The translations under genes and the position numbers were made by a program. Below, in pieces: positions 52,281 through 61,449 of a stretch of 64,000 nt of DNA (positions within the stretch are counted from its first letter, which is position 1; each line of letters opens with the position of its first letter). This DNA comes from Roseiarcus sp963823165 (GTDB lineage: Bacteria > Pseudomonadota > Alphaproteobacteria > Rhizobiales > Beijerinckiaceae), in NCBI GenBank assembly GCA_963823165.1, contig CAWGKV010000014.1, positions 85,381 to 149,380 of the forward strand. The letters run 5' to 3'. The notes under the pieces are model-generated. The model was not told where the DNA came from. It ran no database searches and was given only the letters and a program-made list of their open reading frames with translations.

Positions 52281-53565
52281 AACGCAACGCCTCCACCGGA
52301 TCGAGCCTGGCCGCCCGCCACGACGGATAGATGGTCGCCGCGATCGATAGAAACAGCGCGAGCGCCACCACCGAGATCACGTCCGTCCACTCGACCCGCG
52401 AAGGCAGCTGCGACAGGAAATAGAATTCCGCCGGAAACAGGTTCTCGCCCGTCGCCCATGCGAGGAAATGGCGGATCGGCTCGACATTGTGGGCGACCAG
52501 CAGGCCGAGCGCGAGCCCAACGCCGGTGCCGACGACGCCGATGGTCGCCCCGGTGATGAGGAAGATGCGCATCACCGCGCCGCGCGTCGCCCCCATGGTG
52601 CGCAAAACCGCGATCGCGCGCGCTTTGTCCTGCACCAGCATGATGAGGCCCGAGATGATGTTGAGCGCCGCGACGAGCATGATGAGGGCGAGGATCGAGA
52701 ACATCACGTTGCTCTCGACCGCGAGCACGTCGAAGAAGCTGCGGTTGAGCTGACGCCAGTCGGTGTCGATCATCGGGCGCTGTTGCGCGGGTTCGATGGC
52801 GCGGCGCATCGCGTCCATATTGTCGGGATCGGAGACGTAGACTTCGATCACGTTCGCCTGACCCTCGTAGTTGAAGAAGGTCTGGGCTTCGGCGAGCGGC
52901 ATGAAGATGAATGTGTTGTCGAAGGTCGCCATGCCGATCTGGAAGATCGCGGCGACCGTATAGGCCTTCATCCGCGGCGTGACGCCGAACGGCGTCTCGG
53001 CGCCGTGCGGCGCGATGATCGTGACCTTGTCGCCGACCCTCAGGCTCAGGTGGTCGGCGAGCTTCGCGCCGACCGCGACCCCCTGCCCCTCGTCGAAGCT
53101 GCTCAGCGAACCCTGGGTCAGATGGCCCGCGACGCCGGGCAGGCGCTCGAGATCTTGCTGGCGGACGCCGCGCACCAGCACGCCCGAGGATCCGTAGGGC
53201 GAAGTGGCGAAGGCCTGCCCCTCGACCAGCGGCAGCGCCAGGGTCACGCCTGGAACCTTGCTGACCCGCTCGGTCACCGCCTCGTAGTCGGTCAGCGGCG
53301 TCTCGACGCCCTGCAGGAACATGTGGCCGTTGAGGCCGATCATCTTCTCGAGGAGATCGTGGCGGAAGCCGTTCATCACCGACATGACGACGATCAGCGC
53401 CGCGACCCCGAGTACGATGCCGAGAAAGGAGAAGCCGGCGATGACCGAGATCGACTTCTGCGCGTTGCGGGCGCGCAGATAGCGGAACGCGACCATCCAT
53501 TCGAAGCGCGAGAACGGGCGCGTCGCCCGCAGCGGCGCCGCGGCAGCGTCGACAGTTGCGGTCAT
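52273..53565 (-). CDS. lolC: Lipoprotein-releasing ABC transporter permease LolC/LolE
   Basis: 430 residues with four membrane helices: one N-terminal (FSFLGIVLGVAALIVVMSVM) and three C-terminal (SILALIMLVAALNIISGLIM, LITGATIGVVGTGVGLALGL, ISVVALALFLSIAATIYPSW), and a large periplasmic domain between. MNGFRHDLLEKMIGLNGHMF after helix 1 and TMGATRGAVMRIFLITGA are LolC/E hallmarks. Alphaproteobacteria commonly have one such permease, presumed to form a homodimer (LolF-like). Upstream of lolD in the same transcript; separated from proS by junction repeats. Confidence 0.93.
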   Translation of the reverse strand: MTATVDAAAAPLRATRPFSRFEWMVAFRYLRARNAQKSISVIAGFSFLGIVLGVAALIVVMSVMNGFRHDLLEKMIGLNGHMFLQGVETPLTDYEAVTERVSKVPGVTLALPLVEGQAFATSPYGSSGVLVRGVRQQDLERLPGVAGHLTQGSLSSFDEGQGVAVGAKLADHLSLRVGDKVTIIAPHGAETPFGVTPRMKAYTVAAIFQIGMATFDNTFIFMPLAEAQTFFNYEGQANVIEVYVSDPDNMDAMRRAIEPAQQRPMIDTDWRQLNRSFFDVLAVESNVMFSILALIMLVAALNIISGLIMLVQDKARAIAVLRTMGATRGAVMRIFLITGATIGVVGTGVGLALGLLVAHNVEPIRHFLAWATGENLFPAEFYFLSQLPSRVEWTDVISVVALALFLSIAATIYPSWRAARLDPVEALRYE

Positions 53566-53600
53566 GGGCGCTCGCCCTCACCCCTGCCCTCTCCCGCATA

Positions 53601-53634
53601 ACCCGTCGAGAGACGGGCGTCTTTCGACGCCCTT
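53601..53634 (-). repeat. Three-way-junction element, copy 4 (inverted)
   Basis: Read on the minus strand it gives AAAGGGCGTC, GAAA loop, GACGCCC then CCCGTC, TCTC loop region, GACGGG, the same layout as the other copies but in opposite orientation. Only 46 bp from copy 5, between lolC and proS. Confidence 0.75.
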
Positions 53635-53679
53635 TGGGGGAGAGGGGGCGAATCCCTTCTCCCGCTCGCGGGAGAAGGT

Positions 53680-53731
53680 GGCGCCATAGGGCGTTCGGAA
53701 GAACGCCCGTCTTGCGACGGGCTATGGCGCC
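53680..53731 (+). repeat. Three-way-junction element, copy 5 (best preserved)
   Basis: Outer stem GGCGCCATAG (53680-53689) pairs perfectly with CTATGGCGCC (53722-53731). Inside are GGCGTTC, GGAA, GAACGCC and CCGTC, TTGC, GACGG. The GGCGTTC/GAACGCC arm differs from GGCGTCC/GGACGCC of copy 1 by a compensated pair, supporting selection for the fold. Confidence 0.85.
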
Positions 53732-53752
53732 GGATGAGGGGAAGCCGCCGCA

Positions 53753-55081
53753 TCACGCGGTCCCGCCGAGCTTAGCGACCGCCGCCTCGATGCCGATGAG
53801 CTCTCGCTCCCCGCCCCGGCGCGTCTTCACCTCCACCCTGCCCTCGCCGAGGCTTTTCGGCCCGACGATCACCTGATGTGGCGCGCCGACGAGGTCCATG
53901 GTGGCGAATTTGGCCCCCGGCCGTTCGTCGCGGTCGTCGAAGAGCACGTCCACGCCCGCGCCTTGCAGAGCATTGTAGAGGCGTTTGCACGCCCCGTCGC
54001 AAGCCGCGTCGCCGACCTTCAGGTTGATGAGGCCGACGCGGAACGGCGCGACCGCCTCCGGCCAGATGGGCCCAGCATCGTCGTGGTTCGCCTCGATCAG
54101 CGCCGCGACGAGCCGGCCCGGGCCAATGCCGTAGGAACCCCCATGCACGACATGCTCCCTGCCGTCCGGGCCATTGACCACGGCCTTCATCGGCGCCGAG
54201 TATTTGGTCCCGAAGTAGAAAATATGGCCGACCTCGATGCCGCGCGCAGTAATGCGCGCCTCTTCCGGCAGCTTCTCGAAGGCGGCGGCGTCGTATTTCT
54301 CCGAGGTCGCGGCGTAGAGCGACGTCCACTTGTCGAACACGCCCTGCATCGTGGCCGAATCGTCGAAGTCGATCGCCTCTGGAGGCGTCTCGAAGGTCAG
54401 GTAGTCCCGGTGGCAAAACACCTCGCTTTCGCCGGTGGAGGCCAGGATGATGAATTCGTGGCTCAAGTCGCCGCCGATCGGGCCCGATTCGGCGCTCATC
54501 GGAATGGCGGTCAGGCCCATCCGCTTGAACGTGCGCAAATAGGCGGCGAACATTTTGTTGTAGGAATGGCGCGCGCCGGCCTGGTCGAGGTCGAACGAAT
54601 AGGCGTCCTTCATCAGGAACTCGCGCGAGCGCATCACGCCGAAACGCGGCCGGATCTCGTCGCGGAATTTCCACTGGATGTGGTAGAGGTTCAGCGGAAG
54701 ATCCTTGTACGAGCGCACCGAGGCGCGGAAGATTTCCGTGATCATCTCCTCGTTGGTCGGTCCGTACAGCAGGTCTCGATCGTGCCGGTCGCGGATGCGC
54801 AGCATCTCCTTGCCGTAATCCTCGTAGCGACTCGATTCGCGCCACAGGTCGGCCGGCTGGATGGTCGGCATCAGGACCTCGATCGCGCCGGCCCGGTTCT
54901 GCTCCTCGCGCACGATAGCGCAGATCTTTTGCAGCACCCTTAGGCCCAGCGGCAGCCAAGCGTAGATGCCGGCCGCCTCCTGCCGAATCATGCCGGCGCG
55001 CAGCATCAGCCGGTGCGACACGATCTCCGCCTCTTTCGGCGTCTCCTTGAGGATCGGCAGGAAATAACGGGACAGGCGCAT
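53753..55081 (-). CDS. proS: Prolyl-tRNA synthetase, short form
   Basis: 442 residues, class II synthetase charging tRNA-Pro. Motif 1 region GAIEVLMPTIQPADLWRESS, motif 2 FRDEIRPRFGVMRSREFLMKDAYSF (quoted in part: RFGVMRSREFLMKDAYSF), HREDYLTFETPP-like segment as CHRDYLTFETPP, motif 3 SYGIGPGRLVAALIEA, then the anticodon-binding domain ending in IVGPKSLGEGRVEVKTRR. The editing insertion of long bacterial ProRS is missing, as is normal for alphaproteobacteria. Upstream of lolC on the same strand but separated by repeats. Confidence 0.96.
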   Translation of the reverse strand: MRLSRYFLPILKETPKEAEIVSHRLMLRAGMIRQEAAGIYAWLPLGLRVLQKICAIVREEQNRAGAIEVLMPTIQPADLWRESSRYEDYGKEMLRIRDRHDRDLLYGPTNEEMITEIFRASVRSYKDLPLNLYHIQWKFRDEIRPRFGVMRSREFLMKDAYSFDLDQAGARHSYNKMFAAYLRTFKRMGLTAIPMSAESGPIGGDLSHEFIILASTGESEVFCHRDYLTFETPPEAIDFDDSATMQGVFDKWTSLYAATSEKYDAAAFEKLPEEARITARGIEVGHIFYFGTKYSAPMKAVVNGPDGREHVVHGGSYGIGPGRLVAALIEANHDDAGPIWPEAVAPFRVGLINLKVGDAACDGACKRLYNALQGAGVDVLFDDRDERPGAKFATMDLVGAPHQVIVGPKSLGEGRVEVKTRRGGERELIGIEAAVAKLGGTA

Positions 55082-55215
55082 GCGGCTGGCTTTCGACTCG
55101 GACGGGCGGTTTGGCGCCCCTATTGGCCCTTAAGGGCGGACTTGACAAGCCGGCGCGGGCTCGTCGTCATCGGGTCCGCGTCTGATCCCCCAACTCTTGC
55201 TTCACTGAGCCCGGC

Positions 55216-55647
55216 TTACTTCTTCTTCGCCGCCCGTTGAGCGCGCGTTGCGGAGTTGGCCGCCACTGCGGCGCGGATGAGTTGCTTGAAGGGGGCCTCG
55301 TCGATCGTCTCCCCTTCGCGGAGGTCGATCGCGCGCCGCACATTCCCTTCCAGGCTGGAATTGAAGAGCTTTTTCGGGTCTTCGAGGGAGGCGCCATGAG
55401 CGAAGGTGAGCTTCACGACTTCTTTGTACGATTCCCCGGTGCAGACGATGCCGTCATGGGACCAGACGGGGGTTCCCGGCCTGGACGGCTTGACCCATTT
55501 CCACTCCTCCTCGATGTCGGGATCGGCGTCGTGGATGAGCCGGCGGACATAAGCGAGGGCCTCGCCTCTCCAATCCCCAAGTTCCTCGATCCGATTGGTG
55601 ATGCTTTCTGAAGCGGCCTCGCCATCCGGACAGTTTGTCGACTTCAT
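55216..55647 (-). CDS. DUF1801-domain protein
   Basis: 143 residues from the ATG at 55647. A soluble alpha/beta YdhG-like domain with LAYVRRLIHDADPDIEEEWK, WKWVKPSRPGTPVWSHDGIV, VVKLTFAHGASLEDPKKLF and a lysine-rich end, KKK. The family is widespread and uncharacterised; structures resemble iron-chaperone frataxin-like or hydrophobic-pocket folds. No operon partner. Confidence 0.85.
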   Translation of the reverse strand: MKSTNCPDGEAASESITNRIEELGDWRGEALAYVRRLIHDADPDIEEEWKWVKPSRPGTPVWSHDGIVCTGESYKEVVKLTFAHGASLEDPKKLFNSSLEGNVRRAIDLREGETIDEAPFKQLIRAAVAANSATRAQRAAKKK

Positions 55648-56136
55648 AGTGTTTCAACTCCTTCGTTTCTCTAGGCCAATCTTTGCCGACGGCCCCCTAG
55701 CTTAGCTAAAGTAGGGGCGGCGACACGTCGGTAACAATCAGGCCGGGCGTTTCGTCTGGTTTCAGTCTCCTGAAGCCCTGGCGCAAGAGGCAGCTTGTTC
55801 GCGGCGCCGGACTTCTACATGGGCCTCCACCGGTGCGACCGGGAAAGAAGCTGCCAATGTCTTCGCCGGGCGCAGGATGCCGAGCCCGAAGCTCGAGTAG
55901 GCTTACGTGGCTGACGCGGTCGGCGATTCGCTTCACAGAAGACGCCGGTAACAACCGGGCCTCGATCGGTTCGGACGCTTCCGAGTAGCCCACGACAGGG
56001 CTGTGCGTGTTGAGGCTCCAAACGCATTTCTGCCGCCATGGCGCCGCATTTGCCAATCCAAATCCTTTCGACACTAACAGACGCTTCGCAGGGACGAGAA
56101 AGCGGGAGGCGGCTTACGGCTTCGGGAGGCGAACTC
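55648..56136. other. Intergenic region without recognisable gene
   Basis: 489 bp between divergent genes. A 122-codon minus-strand frame (55706-56074) and a 107-codon one overlap each other in different phases. Neither has a ribosome site or domain. The ribosome site of the kinase (GGGAGGCG) lies at the right edge. Confidence 0.5.
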
Positions 56137-58119
56137 ATGCCGACAGCGTCACAGACGGATTGGAAGGCGGAGAGCGCGGCGACGGCGCGGGGCCGACCCC
56201 GGCCGCCGCCCGAAGATCTTTCGGCAGCTCAATACCGCAGCGCGCTTAGGGAGGCCGAAGAGAGATGCGCGCGGCTCGAAGCGGATCGCGTCCGTCTCGA
56301 GTCGATCCTGGAAGGGTCGCGCGACGCGATCTGGAGCTGGAATTTGGACGGGATCGTCGTCTGGTGGAACGCGGCGGCCGAAAAGCTCCTCGGCTATGCC
56401 GCCGACGAGATCGTCGGCCAATCGCTCCTGAAGCTGGTTCGTCCGGAACGGCACGAAGCCGCCCGCGCCGTCATGGCGTCCCTCAGCAAGGGCGTATGGT
56501 ACGAGCAGCACGAAACCCAAAGAATCCGGAAGGACGGCAGCCTCGTCGATGTCGAGCTGACCGTCTCGCCGGTCGCCGACGCCGAGGGACGCATCGTCGG
56601 CGCATCCACCGTTTGTCGCGAGATGACGGAAAGAAAGCGGTTTCAGGCGTCCCTCTCCAGGCGCATGAGCGAATTGACGAGCATCTTTCAGTTCACCGAG
56701 AGGCTGAACGGCGCGAATTCCCTCGACGCCGTCACCTCGGCCGCACTCGACGCCATTGCGGACGCGCTCGGCTGCGGCCGGGCGTCGGTGCTGTTGTTCG
56801 ACGCCGCCGGCGTCATGCGGTTCGTCGCCTGGCGCGGATTGTCGGAGCCCTACCGGAAAGCCGTCGATGGCCACTCGCCGTGGAAGCGCGACGCCACCAA
56901 CCCGGCGCCGATCTGCGTCAGCGACATCGATCTCGCCGACGAGCCGGATTCTTTGAAGCAGACGATCAAGGCCGAAGGCATCCGGGCGCTGGCATTCATC
57001 CCGCTCATCGCCGACGGGAGGCTGATCGGCAAGTTCATGACCTACTACCCCGAGCCGCACGCCTTCTCAGAGGACGAGATGTCTCTGGCGAACACGATCG
57101 CGCGCCAGCTCGCCCTTGCGGTCGTCCACCAGTCTGCTGCGGAAGAGCTCCGCCGATCGGAAGAACGCTTCCGCCTGATGTCGGAGCATGCGCCGGTCAT
57201 GATCTGGATGAGCGACGCTCACAACGGCTGCCTGCACCTCAACCGGATGCTGCGAGACTTCTGGGGCGTCGCCGAGGCCGATATTCCGACCTTCGACTGG
57301 CGGACCACCATGCATCCGGAAGACACGGAGCGCATCGGGCGCAGCATGATGGATGCGGTGATCGGTCGCGCTCCGGTGACGGTGAAGGGACGCTACCGGA
57401 ATGCGGACGGCTCGTACCAAGTCTTGCACACCGACGCGCGACCCCGATTTTCGACGAGCGGCGAATTTCTCGGCATGATCGGCGTCAACGTCGACATCAC
57501 CGAAGGCGAGGAGGCCGAGGCCGAGCGGGAACTCTTGATCGCGGAGCTCAATCACCGGGTCAAGAACACTCTCTCCGTCGTGCAGAGCATCGCGCACCAG
57601 ACGTTCCGCGAGCCCGAGACGGCCCCGGACGCTCGAAAGGCGTTCGAGGGCCGCCTGGTCGCTCTGGCGCTGGCGCACAATCTCCTGACCCAGCTCAACT
57701 GGGAGCACGCCTCGCTCGAACAGATCGCGCGGGTCATCCTCAATGTGACCGAGGACGGCTCGGGACGAATTCGCATTTCGGGACCGCCGGTCCTGCTGCC
57801 GCCGAAGGAAGCGCTCTCCATCACCATGGCGCTGCACGAGCTTTGCACCAATGCGATGAAGTACGGCGCATTGTCCAACGAGGCGGGCCGCATCGACGTC
57901 CAGTGGAGCCGAAAGGCAGGTCCGCGGCTCAGGCTGGCTTGGCGGGAGACTGGCGGCCCCATCGTCCTGCCGCCGCAGCGCCGGGGATTCGGTTCGCGCC
58001 TGCTCGAGCGCTCGCTGGCTTTGGATCTCGACGGCGAGGTTCAGCTCGCGTTCGAGCCGTCCGGACTCGTCTGCCTGATCGACGCGCCGCTCGCGGCAGA
58101 GACGGATTCGCGCCGATGA
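56137..58119 (+). CDS. PAS-GAF-PAS sensor kinase of the HWE family
   Basis: 660 residues from the ATG at 56137 with GGGAGGCG upstream; the frame is open to 56038. Cytosolic, no membrane helix. PAS 1 about 50-170 (ILEGSRDAIWSWNLDGIVVW), GAF about 185-335 (LDAIADALGCGRASVLLFDA), PAS 2 about 340-460 (RFRLMSEHAPVMIWMSDAHN). The HWE kinase core has H473 in ELNHRVKNTLSVVQSIAHQT and the family-defining Trp-x-Glu in NWEHASLEQIARVI, then MALHELCTNAMKYGALSNEA and GFGSRLLER. HWE kinases are common in Hyphomicrobiales and often light- or stress-linked. The response regulator start overlaps its stop by 4 bp. Confidence 0.93.
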   Translation: MPTASQTDWKAESAATARGRPRPPPEDLSAAQYRSALREAEERCARLEADRVRLESILEGSRDAIWSWNLDGIVVWWNAAAEKLLGYAADEIVGQSLLKLVRPERHEAARAVMASLSKGVWYEQHETQRIRKDGSLVDVELTVSPVADAEGRIVGASTVCREMTERKRFQASLSRRMSELTSIFQFTERLNGANSLDAVTSAALDAIADALGCGRASVLLFDAAGVMRFVAWRGLSEPYRKAVDGHSPWKRDATNPAPICVSDIDLADEPDSLKQTIKAEGIRALAFIPLIADGRLIGKFMTYYPEPHAFSEDEMSLANTIARQLALAVVHQSAAEELRRSEERFRLMSEHAPVMIWMSDAHNGCLHLNRMLRDFWGVAEADIPTFDWRTTMHPEDTERIGRSMMDAVIGRAPVTVKGRYRNADGSYQVLHTDARPRFSTSGEFLGMIGVNVDITEGEEAEAERELLIAELNHRVKNTLSVVQSIAHQTFREPETAPDARKAFEGRLVALALAHNLLTQLNWEHASLEQIARVILNVTEDGSGRIRISGPPVLLPPKEALSITMALHELCTNAMKYGALSNEAGRIDVQWSRKAGPRLRLAWRETGGPIVLPPQRRGFGSRLLERSLALDLDGEVQLAFEPSGLVCLIDAPLAAETDSRR

Positions 58120-58523
58120 GCGCGCTCGCCGGCAAGCGGGTTCTGGTGATCGAGGACGAGGCGATCATCGCTGGCATGATCGAGGACATGCTGACGGACC
58201 TCGGCGCAATCGTCGTCGGCCCGGCTGGGACGCTGGCCAAGGCCCTCGAACTCGCGAGCCGCGAGGCGATCGACGCGGCGATGCTCGACGTGAACATCCG
58301 CTCGGAGAGAGTCGACCCGGTGGTCGAAACGCTGCGCAGCAGGGGCGTTCCTTTCGTCCTCGCGACGGGCTATGGTGCGGCCGCCGCGGCCGGGATGGAC
58401 GGCGTGCTCGTCATAGAGAAACCGTTCACCCAAGACCGGCTGGAGAGCGCGCTGACGACCGCGCTCGCGGCAGCCGACCGGAACTCCACCCTCGAGACAG
58501 GGCGAGGGGACGCACCTGCTTGA
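58116..58523 (+). CDS. Single-domain response regulator
   Basis: 135 residues from the ATG overlapping the kinase stop (ATGA). A complete receiver: acidic pair in VLVIEDEAIIAG, phospho-Asp D58 (AAMLDVNI), Thr in FVLATGYG, Lys in VIEKPFTQDRL. No output domain, so it must act by protein interaction or phosphotransfer, the usual arrangement for partners of HWE kinases. The longer frame upstream is kinase shadow. Confidence 0.93.
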   Translation: MSALAGKRVLVIEDEAIIAGMIEDMLTDLGAIVVGPAGTLAKALELASREAIDAAMLDVNIRSERVDPVVETLRSRGVPFVLATGYGAAAAAGMDGVLVIEKPFTQDRLESALTTALAAADRNSTLETGRGDAPA

Positions 58524-58542
58524 GCTACGGCATTCACACCAT

Positions 58543-58765
58543 CTCAGGTCGCGGGGGGGTGTGTGCAACCTTCCCCAGCTTGCTGGGGAAGAGCCTGCCC
58601 CGGGCTTGCCGAGGGTGGCGCGCAGCGCCGGATGGGGTGTGGCCCGCTGCTTCGACGCAAGTCGGATTGCACGACCGTCCCCGCGAACTTCCTCGGAGCA
58701 GATCTGCTTTCCGCACCCCATCCGGCCCTCCGGGCCACCTTCCCCGCTTCGCGGAGAAGGGGGAA
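58543..58765. repeat. Dispersed repeat C, copy 2, with strong hairpin
   Basis: Same blocks and order as 15736-15905: CTCAGGTCGCG, a CTTCCCCAGC, TT, GCTGGGGAAG stem (58570-58591), TGGCCCGCTGCTTCGAC, AAGTCGGATTGCAC and CTGCTTTCCGCACCC. Starts 20 bp after the regulator stop. The left half has an extra stretch of about 25 bp relative to copy 1. Confidence 0.82.
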
Positions 58766-58817
58766 CGTTCGCGGTTCGCCGCTCGCAGTTCGATCGCAGG
58801 CGGCCTGAAGTAGGCGG

Positions 58818-60173
58818 TCAAGACCGAGCGAGAAGCCATTGCGGCGCGAGCCAGAAGGGCGGCAAGCAGAGCGGCGTGGACGACAGGGGCAGGATCGAAT
58901 TCCGGATCGACACGCCGATCTCGTTGCGCACGAACCTGCGCCGCGCCTCGATCCGCTCGAACGCCGCCGGATGGCGGTCGCGCAGTTCGGACCGCAGGGT
59001 CTCGTCGGCGAAGACAATTCCGTCCTCGCAATTAAGCGCCCACCCTCGCGGCAACGGTGTCGGGATGACGTCGACCTGGAAGGGCATGCCGGAGACGACC
59101 CGCTCCGTCGAGCCTGGCCTGACGGGCGTGTGGATCCACTCGTCATGGCCCGTCAGGTGCCCGGGGTTGAGCGCCGAGCGCAGCCCGCCCCGCGCCAGCG
59201 CGGCGGTCGCGGCGTCGAAAATCGCGCCGCCGGTCACGCCAATGTCGGCTGCGTCGTACCATGCGGAGAGGCCTTCGAAATAAGCCGTCGCCGTCTTCAG
59301 AAAGGCCGCGTCGTGCTCGGCTATAAGACCAGCCCGAGCGGAGAGCCCGCCCCAGTAGCCGACAGCCGCGGCGATCCCGTCGCCCGCCTTCACGACTCGG
59401 CCGCCCGGCGAGCGTAAGCCGATCACGTCGCGACCCGAATCTCCCGTGGCGAGCATGACGTGGGCCGTGAGGACCTCGCCCGCATAGCCCATCGCGCCGG
59501 CGGCCTCGAGCTCTGTCGCCCCGAGCCTCACCGCCTCGACGATGCGCCGGACAGCCTGCGAGGCCCGCGCCGCGCCCCACTCGTTGAGCGCGATCTGGTC
59601 GGCGTCGACGATCGCCCGCAACCCCGTCGCCGGATGCATCAGCACGCGCGTGACGTCTCTCAGCGCGTCGGTCCCGCCCGCGATCGCGGCGATGAGCGCG
59701 ACGAAGGCGTGCGGCACGAACAAGCCCGGGTTTGGCTCCTCCTGCTCGTCCGGCTCGAAATATTTCCAGCCGACGAGCCCGATTGTCTGATCGGCCTTCA
59801 GGCCCGCCTCCCTCAGCACGCCGGCGAGCGCCGGCTTCAGAGAGCGGTCCTGGCCCATGAGGCTCATGCTTTGCGCGAGAGCCACGTCGACCCCAGAAAG
59901 GCGGGCCTCAGGGGCGTATCCGAGCCCCTCGTTGCCGACCACCAGGATTCGCCGGTCACGAGGCCCGAGCATGAGCAGCGCCTCCTCGAACCGCGGATCG
60001 TAGCCCGAAAGGAAGGCGATGTTCGCGTTATGCTCGCGATCGGCGTAGACGACCAGCCAGTCGCATCCCGCGCGCGCATAGGCTTCGCGGCATCTTTTGT
60101 CGTACAATGCGGCCGGTATCTCGGGCGGAGCTGCGGGGAGGCCGAAGTCCGGGATCGCAATCTCGCGCAACAT
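58818..60173 (-). CDS. M24 (pita-bread fold) peptidase-like protein with degenerate metal ligands
   Basis: 451 residues. The N-terminal creatinase-type domain (DWLVVYADREHNANIAFLSG) and the C-terminal pita-bread fold (IVDADQIALNEWGAARASQA) place it in family M24 with Xaa-Pro peptidases and creatinase. The usual Asp-Asp-His-Glu-Glu metal set is mostly gone: where the Asp pair should be the sequence reads GIAAAVGYWGGLSARAGL, and where the first Glu is expected it has FQVDVIPTP. His in LTGHDEWIHTP and Glu in NCEDGIVFADE remain. It may be a metal-free hydrolase like creatinase or a non-enzymatic homologue. Stands alone; substrate unknown. Confidence 0.82.
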   Translation of the reverse strand: MLREIAIPDFGLPAAPPEIPAALYDKRCREAYARAGCDWLVVYADREHNANIAFLSGYDPRFEEALLMLGPRDRRILVVGNEGLGYAPEARLSGVDVALAQSMSLMGQDRSLKPALAGVLREAGLKADQTIGLVGWKYFEPDEQEEPNPGLFVPHAFVALIAAIAGGTDALRDVTRVLMHPATGLRAIVDADQIALNEWGAARASQAVRRIVEAVRLGATELEAAGAMGYAGEVLTAHVMLATGDSGRDVIGLRSPGGRVVKAGDGIAAAVGYWGGLSARAGLIAEHDAAFLKTATAYFEGLSAWYDAADIGVTGGAIFDAATAALARGGLRSALNPGHLTGHDEWIHTPVRPGSTERVVSGMPFQVDVIPTPLPRGWALNCEDGIVFADETLRSELRDRHPAAFERIEARRRFVRNEIGVSIRNSILPLSSTPLCLPPFWLAPQWLLARS

Positions 60174-60240
60174 TGCAGCTCCATCATCTCCAAAAGCGAC
60201 GCCAATCGTCTCGGAACGAACGCCGGCGGCTCCCGACCGC

Positions 60241-61122
60241 TCAGGGAATGAAATTGCTCTGTCCCGGCCCGGTCAATCTGAAGATATTCCCTTTGTCGTC
60301 CTCGATCCGGCCTGCCGAGCCTCCCTTCGGCTCGATCACCAGCTCCTTTGCGATCCTGGCGGTGCGGAATTTCCAGCCCTCCGGGAGGTCGAGCAGGCCG
60401 CCGAGCGAGCCGAGCTTGTCGACCGTCATCCCGGGAAGATTCTTGTCCGTATAGGAAACCATGACCCAGGTTCTGCCCTTCGGGTCGTCGAGCAGATAGA
60501 CCTCGGACCCTTTCTTGAAACCTTCGATCGACGTTCTCGCGACGAACCCCGGGCGATAACCCTGCGATGGCGGCTTTGGAGAAAGCTTGTTGGCGGCGGG
60601 GCGCCTCGCGGCGTATTGTCCGACGGCGGAAGGCATGTGGGCGACGAGCAAGCTCCCCGACGTCTGGCTGTTGCCCATCCACGCCGCGTCGAGGCCGCCG
60701 AAGTTCCGCACGGCCCCGACGCGGTCGGCCAGCCAGTCGACGGTCCAGGTGAGCGCCGGGCTCGTGGTCACGCGGAGCGCATGGTACTGCTTGGCGATCT
60801 TCTTCGGGTCCAGAGTGTCGACGATCGCCGTCGGCGCCGAATCGCGGGTGTCGTCCCCGCCGTTCTGGCCGGTCGTGTTGTAGATGCTGACGTAGAGGAT
60901 CTTTTTGAGCGCGTCCGTGGCGTAGAGATCGATTTCCATGTATCGGTAGCCGCGCAGGTTGTTGAACCTTCGCTGCTCGGCGCCGGCGCAATCGTCCGGC
61001 AACTGGCTAAAATACTTGCACGTGGTCGAGTCCGCCCAGGCGGGGGCGGCGTTTGGCGGCCCCGCTCCCAAAGCGAGCCCGCAAACCGCGAGACAGGCGA
61101 TGCGGGTCCCGACCGTCGGCAT
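60241..61122 (-). CDS. Exported protein of unknown function
   Basis: 293 residues from the ATG at 61122 with GGAGGAGAG in front; the frame extends 17 codons upstream. Signal peptide MPTVGTRIACLAVCGLALGA, cleavage probably after PAWA. The mature chain has paired Cys (TTCKYFSQLPDDCAGAE), then RRFNNLRGYRYMEIDLYATD, YVSIYNTTGQNGGDDTRDSA, WVMVSYTDKNLPG and a C-terminal RIEDDKGNIFRLTGPGQSNF. Predominantly beta. No family recognised; predicted periplasmic. Confidence 0.75.
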   Translation of the reverse strand: MPTVGTRIACLAVCGLALGAGPPNAAPAWADSTTCKYFSQLPDDCAGAEQRRFNNLRGYRYMEIDLYATDALKKILYVSIYNTTGQNGGDDTRDSAPTAIVDTLDPKKIAKQYHALRVTTSPALTWTVDWLADRVGAVRNFGGLDAAWMGNSQTSGSLLVAHMPSAVGQYAARRPAANKLSPKPPSQGYRPGFVARTSIEGFKKGSEVYLLDDPKGRTWVMVSYTDKNLPGMTVDKLGSLGGLLDLPEGWKFRTARIAKELVIEPKGGSAGRIEDDKGNIFRLTGPGQSNFIP

Positions 61123-61449
61123 GCTCTCCTCCGCGAGCGACGTCTGAAAGGTGTTCGCGACGCCGCCCAACAAGACGATGCTATGGCCGAACGCGCTGAT
61201 TCCGCAACTCGCGTTGGAAGTCGCAAATCGGCTCGTCGAGCCTGCGGCGTAAGTACTACCTTTTTTGCATGACGCCTCATGCGAACCATGAGAGCGACGC
61301 GCAAGAGCCGGTCGCGCTCGCGCGAGCCGTCAATTCCGGCCTCAGATTAGCTTTTGCATCGGCGCGTTGCCCGGCGGTCCGGCCTCCTGACGCAGTCGTT
61401 GCTCGCAGGCTTCGCCGGCGGCCTCACCTACCCCTTTGCGCGGCAAAGC

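Noticed and set aside
55706..56074. 122-codon minus-strand frame upstream of the HWE kinase
   Set aside because: No ribosome site, no domain, and a competing overlapping frame.
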